64,000 bases of DNA from Lobosporangium transversale (lineage: Eukaryota > Mortierellomycota > Mortierellomycetes > Mortierellales > Mortierellaceae). Numbering within the stretch: position 1 is the first letter of the stretch; the number at the start of each line of letters is the position of its first letter. Of this stretch, positions 13,233-25,040 are shown piece after piece. Under the pieces are notes generated by a model. It searched no databases and was not told the DNA's origin. It worked only from the letters and a program-made list of their open reading frames with translations. The stretch is taken from NCBI RefSeq assembly GCF_002105155.1, contig NW_019029013.1:310001-374000 (forward strand), in the 5' to 3' direction. The translations under genes were made by a program, and so were the position numbers.

Positions 13233-13755
13233 TGGGAATACAATATAAACACGCTTCTTTTTTCCCCTCAATTGGTCGATATACTTTCTTTACATCATCC
13301 TTATATACAATCAATCTTTAAATTTCATTCACCTTTTTTTATACAGTCATCCAAGGTACATTAGCTTGATGCATGTGACATGGAAACTATGCATTCTTTT
13401 TTTATCGACACACAGCACACAACACACAACACTTTTTTTTTTTTTTTTTTTCTCTGCCGCATGAGATTCAGGAACACGGAATTGACGCGTTTTTTTTTTG
13501 TTGCAATGCTTTGTCAAGGTTCTATAGGCTCTCGAGTTCAAAACCAAAAAAAAAAAAAAAAAACCTGATCCTTTCTTTTTCTTTACTTGAAACTAGCGAA
13601 CTACCAAGGAGCAGGTGGATATAGACGTAAAAAAAAAAAAGAAAAGAGAAAAAAAAGAAAAGGAAATCTATAAGGTTGAAAGATCATATCATTGTCTCTT
13701 CTATTATCAACACTCCGAGACTCTTTTTTGATCGAGACTTCTTTTCCAGAGGCAA
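12620..13755. other. Intergenic spacer with 3' UTR
   Basis: No coding frame is supported. The spacer holds an A run at 13201-13229, T runs at 13432-13451 and 13490-13499, and A runs at 13545-13563. Short TA-rich blocks near 13000-13040 may contain the polyadenylation region of the zinc-finger gene. Confidence 0.5.
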
Positions 13756-16700
13756 ATGTTTACATTCAACGTCTCTGGTTCCAGCAGCCATGGACGATCT
13801 AGCCAAGGTTCTTCATCAAAGGCATCCAATTATGTTCCATCAGCATACATTGCTAAAAAATTGGCGCTAGAGGAGGAGGCCAGACGGAAAGGAGGTCAAG
13901 GGAGTGATGGAGGAGAAGACTCATCCCTTCATCTCTCACTGAGCTTGACAAACGGGGGAAGAAGCCATCATTGGCCTACGCGTGACGAGGTATTGGCGCC
14001 CGGATACAGCTCCGGTCCATTGGGGTACGATCCTCCATCATCTCGGACATTACAACAGCAACAGCTTTTGGATGAGTCAATTCGCTTGCAGGAAGAGGCA
14101 GCAGCTATTCACAGGCCTGATGCTAGCAATACGAGCATGGGGACGTCAAAGATTCAGTCAGATTTGCCAAGCTTGCGTACCACAGCCCCGGGATCAACAT
14201 TGGCAGACAGCACCACTACTTCGGACCAGCCCTCCTTTGGACCCAAAAGCATCTTGAGGATTGATCGCCCGGAGCTTAACAAGGAAGATTTACAAAAACG
14301 GAACGCATCTGTTCGATTCTCGGCTGTTATTCCTGAAGTATCCACTCCTGGGCCACAAAGCCCTTCTATTTTCAACCAGAACGGCGCCAGTCCTTTCTTC
14401 GGCAATAGCAGCAATAGTGGTAATAGTGGTGCGGGCAGTGGCGGTAGTGGTGGGGCAGCTAGTCATTTATCAAGCAGCGGTAGCATGGCTAGCCTACACT
14501 CTGTTTTAAAGGAGGATGGTAAAGTTAATGTATTGACTCACAGAGGCGCAGCTGGATCGTCTGGATTGAATAGTAGTCTTGGCCCCGCGTTGGGATCTGT
14601 TTCTGGAACTGCACAATCGTTCCAAGCCTATACACCCAGGTCGATGACAGGTGAACTGAGCTCACCCTCGATGAGAGGCAATACTATTTCAGCAAGCGGC
14701 GCAACATCGTCGTCTGCAACGGCCACAGGAGCAGGAGCAGGAACAGTATCAGGTTCATCTTTCTTTGTGAATTTGGATGGCAGTACATCTCGTCAGGGTA
14801 ATATGCTTGGAGTCAGCAATACTTTTGGTAAAGCACCTAAGGATGAGGATGAAGAAGAAAAAGACAAAGAGCGCTACTTACCCGCTATCTTACTCGGAAC
14901 TGGATCGGTATTGAAGGTAAAGTATAAAAAGAAAATAGCAAAGAAAGAAAGAAAAAGGTTTATAGAATGTTAGATTAAATTGTATAATTACTATATTTAT
15001 TTGTTTTATCATTGCTATTGTTATTTTCTTTTTTTGGCTTTATCTATCATAGGGTTCTAAGATTGAGCCATTTATGGATGGAAACAACGGGAAGACGGAA
15101 TGGGATAGGTGCGAGACTACATTTTCTTTTGAGTGAATCTTTGGAGCTTTATTATATTGATGACACAGTGGTTTATGACAAAGCTCAAATCTAAACAGGA
15201 ACCCATCTTTTGCAATTTCCCACCATTGACTCTTTATATATATATATATATATATATGTTATAAAAAAAAAACCCTACGTCTTTATAGTGATCCATTTCA
15301 TCAGCAATCAGGACCAAGCAGAGATACACGATTAGCACCAAATTTGATTGGTGAGGATGCTCCACCGGCCGATACCTTATACGACCTTGCACAGAAGGAG
15401 AAGTACTACTCTCAACCCACAGCAACACTATCTCATTTTTCTTCGCCTTATCAATATAGCAGGTAAACAAAAAGTAAAACAAGCTACTAGTGATCGTTTT
15501 GGCTATCACGTATTTACCATGTGCTTGTTTAAGCTGACCACTATTAACTATCATGTGCTGATTATAGATCTACTTCCGATACTGGACTATTAAATGACTC
15601 TGCTGCTTCGACGAGTTTATCATCCGCATCATCTGCTACAGCCGATCACAGCTATGACGCTATTATCACATATGGCTTTCCACCGGAAGCTGCATCTTAC
15701 ATGTTGAATCAATTCCGAGCCTTTGGAACCATTGTGCGCTATGAATCTGGAATATATGGTCGCGTCTTATCCGAATCCTTCAACTGGCTCAAAATACAAT
15801 ATGAAGGTACATGGGCAGCCAGGAATGCAACCAGTAGACATCTAAGAGCAGTTGGAAAATTTGTTGTAGGTGTACATGCTTGCCGATCCTTCTCAACTAC
15901 GAGCCCTAGGTCATCTCAGAGCATGGCGATGGACATAACTACAGCACCGTCGAGCGAGTTAGAAAGTCGGGACATTGCAAAAGATTTAACGCCAGCAGAG
16001 GTTAGAGAGGTAGAGGCAGGGGTTGATACGTTGCTGAAAATACGTGCACAGGGATTAGGCCCGGACCTACCATTGCAAGGAAAAGCTGCACAGTTTGCAG
16101 CAGCGAATACCAGAGCACGGCATGCAAGTCTATATGAGTCTTGGAACCAGGGATCAGCTGGAGCAGGAGCGAGCACAGCATTATTTCAATCAATAGATAA
16201 TATTACTGGTGGCTCATCATCTTCCACCGCTGGTGGGGCAAGGAACTCGTCAGTAGTGGCGGTCGATCAAGAGGATGAGGATATGCTCCATGTGTTGGGA
16301 CATAGTTTAACCTCAAGTGGAACTCTCCTTCGGTCGAGTCGTCTTGGCCGAGAGCCATCTGAACTTTTAAGATCTACGAGGTCACAGGATGGTTCAAAAT
16401 CTGATATGGATGGGATAAAGCGGAATGGAATGGTGGATGGAGGGATCCTGTCCGAGGGTCAGATGGTCGAAAATGAATCCGTGGGATTCCGCCCTTTATT
16501 TGGCCGATACGAAGCTCGAGGGCTTCACCCAAATGGATCTGGATTTGGTCAGGATGCACAACACTTTCAGCAGCAACAACAGCAACAGCAACAACGACTT
16601 CTTGAGCAGAGAGCTAATCATGATGCATGGCTCAGATCATCAAATCAGCATCGTCTGTCTTTGAGACGTCCTACATTTGGCGAGTCTGCCTCTTCAGATC

Positions 16701-17193
16701 CAACACTTTTTGCGTCATCGGGTGGCATGCTCCTAGACTCTAGTACTGGTACAAATAGCGCATCATCGCCATTCCAGGCTCAAAAAAAACAGCGATTATC
16801 GTCTAGTCTCTATTCATCAACCTTCTCTACTTCCTCGGCCCCTTCTTCCCCTTCACTGAGCAACCATGCGCCATTAAGCCAATTTGGACGAGGACGGGAT
16901 AGATCCTCAATGTTGGTGGATGATCCATCTCTGGTGAGCCAAAACGGCGAACCCTTGTTGAAAACATCACAAAGCACTTCCTCAACACCGGCTTTATCAA
17001 CAGCAACCTCAGTCGTAGGTGGCTCTGCAACAGGAAGCTCGATACGACCCACCACCGCTACTACTTCTACAGCTTCTACAGAAGCGTCTTCATCATCATC
17101 TACGTCGACTATGACGGCACCTGCACCATCAGCAGCACCCGAAAGCATGCTCTCATCAGTTTTGAATATGACCAAGAAGCGGTTATTCTGGGG

Positions 17194-17197
<4 letters not shown>
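13756..17197 (+). CDS. NUP53: Nucleoporin Nup53/Nup35-type
   Basis: Four exons join in phase: 13756-14916, 15053-15108, 15289-15462 and 15568-17197, giving 1006 aa. A Nup53/35/40 RRM-like domain lies at about residues 488-570. It contains YGFPPEAASYMLNQF, then an inserted YESG segment, FNWLKIQYE and VGKFVVGV. In this family the domain dimerises rather than binding RNA. The protein ends in a short amphipathic tail, MTKKRLFWG, like the membrane-binding C terminus of Nup53. The protein would work in the inner ring of the nuclear pore with Nup155/Nic96-type partners. At 1006 aa it is much longer than the usual 300-500; the extra length is Ser/Gly-rich linker and a poly-Gln run (16569-16600). The TAA stop falls directly into a 30-nt A run. 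Confidence 0.87.

Positions 17198-17226
<29 letters not shown>
17194..17226. repeat. Poly-A run fused to a stop codon
   Basis: The TAA of the Nup53 gene is the first part of an uninterrupted A run of about 30 nt in genomic DNA. The gene has three introns, so this is not a retrocopy tail; slippage expansion is the simplest explanation. Confidence 0.85.
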
Positions 17227-17228
<2 letters not shown>

Positions 17229-17530
17229 TGATATAACAAGGAAACGTGAAGAAAAACTAATGAAATGGGGTGGAAGGAAATAGTGTTATGATTGGTAGAA
17301 GGCTATTTTAGAAAAGTAAATATTCATCAAGCTTTGTTCTCGTTTTTCTCATATGGACATTACATAAACTTTTTTTTTTATTTATTTATTTTAATATTTG
17401 TGATAAGCTTACACATGTCATTCTTGCTAGCAATAAAAATACAGGCCATAATAATTGAATAATATACATGCTAAAAGAAAAAAGAAAAAAGAAAAAAGAA
17501 ACGACAAGATAGAAGGAAGCTTTTGATTTT

Positions 17531-20500
17531 CTAATCATCATCAAGTCGTCTGTAAATGTATACATAAGGTGTAGCCATGTCGTCGTCCAATAAGAAGCTA
17601 TTTAATATAGGTTCATTTCTCTGATCATTGCTTGCTTCAAGACTTGTATCGGTGGCCAAGCATTCAGCGGCATTGTATCCGTTCAGATTACCGCTCTTTT
17701 TAGCCTGCATATTGATATCTCCAGAGAAAAGTCGAGTCATGTCCTCCTCTGAGACTGGGTCCACAGATGCATCATTGTACTTGAGCCTACACATATTATA
17801 AAAGATGGAAATATATATTAGTCGTATTTAATAAGAGGATTTCAAAGACTGGCTCAACCCTCAAGTATAGTTGTACATACCATCGGAAGCTCTTTTTCTC
17901 GTTATACGTCTCTCCAGTCGGCTCTGTGATCTCAGACTCAATCTCAACATCCTTTTTAATATAGACGTAGTAATGACCGGAGGTGATGGCTCGGCCTCTG
18001 TGAACGATGATGGCGCAAAGTTCTAACAGGGATAGCAATTGCAAACGTAAGGATCAGACCTATCAATTCAAGCGAACTTTAAGACAACTCTATATAACAA
18101 TGTATACCATAATCCAGGGCCCCTCCCTGATGATCCTTGCTCATCCATTTGCTGAAATTCATCCTTTCTGTACATGAGACCCTGTTCTGAAGCTTCACGG
18201 CCCCTTCACTGAAATTGTATCGTTGTAGACGCAAGATCATGATTTTCGGTAACGATGTAAGATAATGATAGATGTGTGCATCTTCCTTGGAGTTGCACTT
18301 TTCGCAAAACCGCTGGTTATCATCCTTCATATGCTCCATCTTCATCGTTTCAGTTATGCCCCAACCCAGGTCACGGACTAAAGTTGGATTCTCAACATCA
18401 ATCTGCACTGTCAGGTCGATTCCTCGATCCATTTTTGTCACAACGGATCGACATTGCTGGCAATGGGTAACGGTCTGGGTCCCCACTTGAAACAGATAAT
18501 CAATAGGCTGCCAGTTGCGCGGAATGATATCCGGACTAATTCTTCCCAAGTCTGATGATTGTGCAGACAGCAGTAATGCTTTCAGGACGTCATCAAATAG
18601 ACTAATGATATACAATAAAAATTCGGCAGCATCCTGTTGTTCCGAAGAGTTGAACAAAGAATCGCCGTCGCTAATGGACATCAAGTGAGGATTAAAACAT
18701 AATGAATCAGGTATAGTCATTGTTTCCTACTTCGTTCATCCAAACGGCAAAAAAAAAAAAAAAAAAAAAAAAGCAAGACTTACCGTAGTGTCCGAATCAC
18801 CATTGTTGGATATGTTGACCTAAGTTCAGCATCGCCTTCACAAAGCTTTTTCTCATGCTCATCAAGCTGTTGAAACATGTCGAGAGCATGATCAAACAAT
18901 GCGCGCTGATACTCGGTCAGCTTGACCTGCGATCCCAGTCTCTCTTCGAGCTCTCGCATCTTTTCCTGGATAACGAAAATCAATCGAGAGCATTCACGAG
19001 TATTCCGCAGTGCCTGTAAAATTGAATTGAGATAGCACGTATTTGATATGTTCGATAACCCGCCAGAGAGGACAGCACGTGAAGCCGGAGTGAGTCGTGT
19101 TTTCCTGCGTGGTTTGAGGATGGGGGTATATGCTGATGCTGGACGGGATTGTGCCTTCGAAAACATGGTGGTAATTGATTTTTGGTTTGGATCTGGCTTC
19201 TGCTCGGTCATAAAGTCAGAGAGATCGTCATCAAGGCCGCTGTTGTCGCGCTCAGAACCCGAATTGTCAGAGTTAGAAAAAGAGCTTTTCCTACTTCTAC
19301 TTTTATCCTTCCGCTTAACTACGACCCCGCTCTTCGCCTTGGAGTAAGTCTTTGGTCTTGGCCGATTGGCTACTGGCATAAGCTGCACAGAGGCATCTCT
19401 ACCATTAAACCCGTCATCAGAGTCATTGCTAGGAGCAGGTTTTGGCGATTCCTTGACTAGGTTGCAGCCTGAAGGCTTTTGAGATGTTGTGGAAGCGGAT
19501 GAGGTTGTTGACGTGGAAATACCAAAGAAATTCTTCATGAACTGCCTTGAGGCGGCAGCATGCTTTGGCTCTGGCTCTTCCTCCTCAGACTCTGGTTCTG
19601 ACAAGATTATGTGCTTGGGCTCACGCGTGCGATAGTCCCTTTTTCTATCCTTCGAACTTTTTTTCGGCTGCTTCTTTACTGTAGTGAATGCTGCTTCGCT
19701 GTCGCTTGAGCGTGAAGATGATTCACAGTACGTCTTTACTTTCAATTCAGCACCCCGGACTAGCCTTCGACGCCTTGGTGGTAAAAGCTGCTCCTTATCC
19801 TCCTCTATTGCCTTGGTATCAACACAAAATGCTTCATCGCTATTTTTGTCGCTTAGATTTTGAGCAAGTGTCTCTGTCTGCTGCGATGGAGGAGAAGGGA
19901 CATCCTGAGCTGGTTCTGAAGATTGGTTGTCATCTATGGGAGAGCTAGTTGACGCGTCCTTGGTCACTATATCAATGATTTTACTGTCGTTAACACTAAT
20001 GAGCTCTGCATTACTGTTGGTTGCTTTCGATAATGATGCCATCGGTTTCGGGCGGTATTTGAAGTACTCTCGCATGGATAGGCCATATTTTGGGACGCTA
20101 GCACCATCTTGAGATGTAGAACCATCCTGAATACCAACGATATCTTTGGTCGCAGAAGATTCCTTCGAATCTGGCGTAGAAAATGCTGAAGTCAACGGAC
20201 TTTTAATGAACTTTACATCTCCCTTGTTAATTACCTCCCCGGGCTTAGTAAGGCGTAATTTTGTAGATACTGATTCAAGAGATGGATTCGGTTTTGAATG
20301 AGTTGGAGTTGTTCCTTGATCCGATTCACCGGCTTTATTCTCAACTATTGTTTTTTCCTGATTAAGTATAGATTTGTTCATACTAGTTGACTTTTGGCCC
20401 TCTGAAAGCTCGTGAGAGCCTTCAGCTGCCTCATTGCTGCAAGAGCCCTTGTAGTTGTGTCCACCCAAAAGCCGATCTATCCGTCGTTGATCAGCCAAGC

Positions 20501-21032
20501 TTTCCTTCGTCTTCTTGAATACGGCTGTATCCATAGATGATGGTTGAACCCCACGCGTCTGAATATACAGAGCATTCAAAGATCTCTGTGCCTCGGTCTC
20601 AAGCTCTTGGTCTTCTTGCTGACTGACTGTATCACGAATGTTTGAGGGGTTTCTTGTGAAATATGTCAAAAGAACACTTGCTGTGGGATGGCTACCCTGT
20701 GGCGGTTTATGTTTTTTAGTTGGGGGTGGGCCGCCATTTTGCCCATCGAGCGGTTTACGGCGTCGACTTGTTGATGATGCACCATTACTGGTCTTACTGC
20801 TTACTAATGATGATGAGATACCACCAAAGGCTATATTTCTAATGGTCTGCTTTTCATCTTGAAGTATGCTTTGAGCATCAATGGCATCAGTGCCATATGG
20901 TGCAAAACTATCCAAGCGCTCCTCTTGGCTGCTGTTATCAGTGGTGCTCCTGCGTTTTTTGGAATTAGAATTAGGTTTGTCTGAGTAGCTGAGTGAGCCG
21001 TCATTCTTTTTCATGCGTTGAGCGAGCTTCAT
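17531..21032 (-). CDS. Ubiquitin-specific protease (USP1-like)
   Basis: Minus-strand exons 21032-18784, 18670-18108, 18022-17881 and 17786-17531 join in phase to give 1069 aa. Catalytic features: Cys box NTCYLNS (Cys666), QQDAAEFL, two zinc-binding CxxC pairs (CQQC and CEKC), LPKIMILRLQRY, His box SGHYYVYI and YNDAS. The Cys box has NISNTC where the family usually has NLGNTC. The first ~640 residues are disordered, acidic and basic, with four PCNA-box-like motifs ending in an aromatic. The first intron has AG sites nearer the donor that break the frame; the acceptor at 18671 keeps phase and gives normal family spacing. An acceptor-like site just upstream of the ATG suggests a 5' UTR intron. 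The protein probably cleaves ubiquitin from a nuclear substrate; PCNA is a possibility, by analogy with USP1. Confidence 0.85.
18750..18771. repeat. Poly-A run in USP intron 1
   Basis: A 22-nt A run on the + strand (a T run in the transcript) sits 12 nt downstream of the donor in this 113-nt intron. Confidence 0.9.
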
Positions 21033-21546
21033 GGATTCAACCTACAAAGCAGCAAAAAAAGAAAAGAAAAGATTAAAAAGTTGGTAATGTCGCTCAACAC
21101 CTTGATGGAGAATGATTAATGTAATAATCACCATACTTAGTAGGCCGAAGGAAGGATCGCTGACACGAAAAAAAAAAAAAAAAAAAAACAAAAAACAAAA
21201 AACAAAAAGAAGCAGAATGATTCGGCGAAAGTAACATTTACATGTGTTGAAGTACTAAAATTGGTGGCGTTCAATATAAGAACCAAGTTAATATGCAGCA
21301 ATTGCCTTGTAGTGCGCTTCTGACACATGACATGCACCTATGAGGACGGACACTGTGGAACAGTCTCGGAGCGCAGCAATGAAGCTCTTTCAGAGCCATC
21401 GCTTCTAATTCATTCAACGTTCAATAGACAACAACTTAAGCATTACCTCTTCCTCTTATTCGTTTTTTCAATCATCTGCAGACTTTTTTTTTTTCTTTTT
21501 TCTTTTTTCTTTTCAGAGTGACTGAAAAAAGGCATACGAGAATATA
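21033..21546. promoter_or_regulatory. Divergent promoter region
   Basis: This ~0.5-kb spacer separates the minus-strand USP gene from the + strand F-box gene, so both promoters must lie here or overlap the ends. It contains an A run (21169-21188) with interspersed AAAAAC units, and a pyrimidine-rich leader just before the F-box start. No specific operator was recognised. Confidence 0.5.
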
Positions 21547-23832
21547 ATGGCAGGAACAGCAGTAATAAGAGACGCTATCTTTGTACAGCAATTGCAAGGA
21601 CAGGAGCAGGGGCAGGGGCAGGGGCAGGAGCAAGAGCGACCGCAAGGGCAAGAGCAAGAACATGGAAAGAAACGAGAGCAAAGACAGGGATATAAACAAG
21701 AAGATCAAGAGCACGAACAAGAACTAGACGAACATCACCACTATAAACAAAAACTAACCATCGACATCATTATCCAGTTGCCAGAGCTAGCACTCGCTAT
21801 TCAAACATTTCTGGGGCCAAAACACCTCTTTTCTACTTGTCTCGTCAGTAAATACTGGGCATCAATTTGGACACCTTTCCTCTGGCAAACCCTTATTCTA
21901 TTGCAACCCCATCCTGCCTTACACTCAAAACTGATTCGAAAGTCCAATTCTTCTACTGTAAACTCCAAAACCACTGATAACAACAAAGGCAATGGCAACA
22001 GCCGTTGTAGTTTAGACTCTGCAAACGGAGAAGAACGATATGTTTTGACGGAGGCATGTCTTAGTCGATATGGCCATTATGTCCGATGTCTCAATGCATC
22101 ATGGTTGACTCCTCAATCACTGTTACGTCTCTCTTATTTCTGCTTGAATCTGCAGCATGTTAAGCTAGCAGACACACTGATTCCGATTAAGAGAGTCCTG
22201 CAACCCATGCTTCGATCATTAGGATCATTACGAAAGCTGGAGCTGGATTTGCCCTTTGAGTTTATAGATGAAGAAGAGGAAGAAGAGGAAGACTGCCAAA
22301 AAGCAGGAGAAGGAGAGAATGGGAGATATGAAAAGCATGAAGAGCGAAAACTGAAGGAAGAGGAAGAGGAGAGGGTACTTCATCTAGAACCTGTAATAGC
22401 AAAGGGCCCACATGAGAATTCTTTGTTAAAGTCCATTGAGGTTTGCGCATCGACTATGAGTTTGGAGTATCTGAGCCTTATATTTCAAACATCCGTTCGG
22501 GTCCCTGTCATGGCATTACTCTCATTGTTCAGAAGGCACCGGAAACTCCATACTGTGAAGTTGGTAGATGCTGATATTGAGGAATTGGTATTCCTGGCTG
22601 CAACCAGAAAAAGCACAGGGAAAGGGAAAGGGAATCCAAAAAGAAAAAATGGAAAAGGAGAGAGTGAGTCTAATATGTCAAGGTCAGGGTCAGGGTCAGG
22701 ACTAGGACCGCAGCCGGCGTTTGCATCGACGTCGGTTGTGGGTACTCCCTCGTTACCTCAGCAGACGCAATCTCCGGTATCAATCTCGGGTTCTGATGAT
22801 GAGAACACGTCTATAGCATCAACATCGACACCAGGATCGCCATGCTTAGCGTCTTCAACGCTGGATACAGATATCTATAATTTATTGTTCCTCTCGATCA
22901 TCAGCTCCCATACCTCGGACACAGCTCTTGCTCATATTCTCGAACGATGCCCTCACTTACAAGCGCTTCACCTTCATTCTTGCGACAACCTCTCAGATAC
23001 TTCATTAGAGTTAATTGCTCAACAATCTTCCTCCCTCACCAGTATCTCCCTCTCGAGCTGTAAGAAAATGACTGTACAAGGGCTTAAGCAGTTTTTCATG
23101 ACCACACACAGACTCCTCATTCACATTCATCTTTGTGATATGACAGCAGTCCATGACGAAACTCTTGAGCTCATCGCTCAACGACACAGCTTGAGTCTCA
23201 GAAAACTAGCCATTTACTTCTGTGCATTTGTGAAGGATAAGGGAATCAAAACGCTGTTGAAGTCATGCAAAGAGTTAGAGGTCTTGGGGCTTCAGGCTTA
23301 TGGTATGAGCACCGAAATTTTTGAAGAACCTTGGGCCTGTGAACAAACACTGGAACAGTTAGATCTACAAGCAGTCTTCAAGCTGTTTGTACAACGACCC
23401 GAGAATGATGATGGCAATAACAACAGTGGTAATGCCAATGTAAAACTGAGCGACTTCTCTGCCACGAGGGTATGGCGAGATCGTCAAGCAAGGATCGATG
23501 CGTTTGAAATGACAAGGCGTCGATTGATGACCTTGTCCAACCTCAGAAACCTTCGCCTATTTGCGGGCGGTATTGGAGAGCAGGTCTTGAATGGATTTGG
23601 GGTCCATCAACGGATAGAGGTTTTGCATCTCTATGGGCTTCAGAGTACCATTATTCATTCGTTACCGTGGTCCCAGATCCGGATGCGATATCCGTACTTG
23701 AAGCAATTCTATTGCGGGGTCATTGGCACTAAAGACCATTTTATCAGGGATGAGCTTGAACGCTTAAATGTTGAGCTCTTGACTTCTTCTAGTATCCCTG
23801 ATCTAGCGTTTGAGAACAACTTTGACGATTGA
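21547..23832 (+). CDS. F-box/LRR protein
   Basis: A single open frame of 761 aa. Residues 15-65 are a Gln/Glu/Gly repeat region (GQGQEQ-type units). An F-box-like segment follows at about 75-125 (LPELALAIQTFL, then LVSKYWASIWTPFLW). The C-terminal half has leucine-rich repeats of the AMN1/cysteine-containing type, such as CPHLQALHLHSCDNLSDTSL and ISLSSCKKMTVQGL, at about 465-600. Two acidic or polar inserts (about 240-280 and 355-430) interrupt the repeats. Family members are substrate adaptors of SCF ubiquitin ligases, with Skp1 as partner; the substrate cannot be predicted. The start is the only ATG close to the leader, and no intron is needed. Confidence 0.82.
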   Translation: MAGTAVIRDAIFVQQLQGQEQGQGQGQEQERPQGQEQEHGKKREQRQGYKQEDQEHEQELDEHHHYKQKLTIDIIIQLPELALAIQTFLGPKHLFSTCLVSKYWASIWTPFLWQTLILLQPHPALHSKLIRKSNSSTVNSKTTDNNKGNGNSRCSLDSANGEERYVLTEACLSRYGHYVRCLNASWLTPQSLLRLSYFCLNLQHVKLADTLIPIKRVLQPMLRSLGSLRKLELDLPFEFIDEEEEEEEDCQKAGEGENGRYEKHEERKLKEEEEERVLHLEPVIAKGPHENSLLKSIEVCASTMSLEYLSLIFQTSVRVPVMALLSLFRRHRKLHTVKLVDADIEELVFLAATRKSTGKGKGNPKRKNGKGESESNMSRSGSGSGLGPQPAFASTSVVGTPSLPQQTQSPVSISGSDDENTSIASTSTPGSPCLASSTLDTDIYNLLFLSIISSHTSDTALAHILERCPHLQALHLHSCDNLSDTSLELIAQQSSSLTSISLSSCKKMTVQGLKQFFMTTHRLLIHIHLCDMTAVHDETLELIAQRHSLSLRKLAIYFCAFVKDKGIKTLLKSCKELEVLGLQAYGMSTEIFEEPWACEQTLEQLDLQAVFKLFVQRPENDDGNNNSGNANVKLSDFSATRVWRDRQARIDAFEMTRRRLMTLSNLRNLRLFAGGIGEQVLNGFGVHQRIEVLHLYGLQSTIIHSLPWSQIRMRYPYLKQFYCGVIGTKDHFIRDELERLNVELLTSSSIPDLAFENNFDD

Positions 23833-24022
23833 AAGAGTAATTTTATATTTTCGATCTCCTGCGAGTCTCTTTTCAAGTTTTGATATTTATTAATATTAGA
23901 GCCATTACTGCCCACGGGGCTTCCATAATAACCAAGGTATTAAAAGTTTATATAATTTATATTTTTTAAATGGATGTGTATGTCCTTGAGTAATGTCATT
24001 TTCAGGGCTGGCTTCCTTGATT

Positions 24023-25001
24023 TTATCCAGCGCGTACAAGGGTCATTTCAGTCTTGGGAGTATCTCGTTCCAATTTCAACAAGTCGTCGGTTAGATGTTG
24101 CTGTTGCTCTCCTTCTTCATTATTAGCCTCCAAATCATCTTCCAGTGACATGTTGCTCAAAGCAAGTGCGGCTGCAAGAGCAGGCGTTTGATGTTTACCC
24201 AGAGTCGCTTGATAGTACTGCCATCCGCCTCCAGACTCTAATACTTTGATTTGATCAGCAGATAAGCCCAAAGAACACGGGTCGCAAAGCTTCTCGATCT
24301 GGGCATGTCCACTGTCGGTATTGCCCTTGATCGCACGCCAGCCATTCCCAAAGCCTCCATATCCATATCCTCCACTATCACCACTGTCGTTATTGAAACT
24401 ATGGCTACGTTGTGTCGACGCGCCGGACAGTTCACTGCGCGATCCGGTCTGCACAGCGCTGTCAGATGCGCTTTGGAGCAATCCTGGTCTTGTAATATCT
24501 TGAGGGCCTGGTGAAGGACCTTGAGATTCGGTCGATGTTTCATTAACTGATGCTCCACCTTCATTATTATTAGACTTGAAGTTAGAGTCAGCAGCGGTTG
24601 CATTACGTTCTTCCTGAAGTCCAAGCAAGAAGAAATGATCGATTTGTCTCTTGGTCAGACAGTCAGAGCATACAACTCGACGACACTGAGAACAGATGTT
24701 CTATCAAAGGTCAAGGGTATGTGCGTTTCGTATCAAAGTTAGATTTGATTCACATATTTAACATACATAATACATATTTCTCATTGGGGCAATGGGACAT
24801 ACCCTCCATTTAAACATCCCAAATTCGACCTTGCATAATCCGCATTCCTTCACCTGGGCTGCGTTTTGGTACTCCATCGCTGTAGCAGAATGACTATCGG
24901 ACCTTCGATTGGTTGCACGTGTGTTGGCATTCATGTTGGCCTCTTGCCCAGGATCATTCTCACTGCTATTCATTGCTTGGCTTGACTTACTCTTCATCTT
25001 T

Positions 25002-25040
<39 letters not shown>

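Noticed and set aside
18671-18783. An ATG and AG sites inside the first USP intron that would lengthen exon 2
   Set aside because: Acceptors at the nearer AG sites give the wrong phase and an immediate stop. The acceptor at 18671 restores both frame and normal spacing to QQDAAEF.
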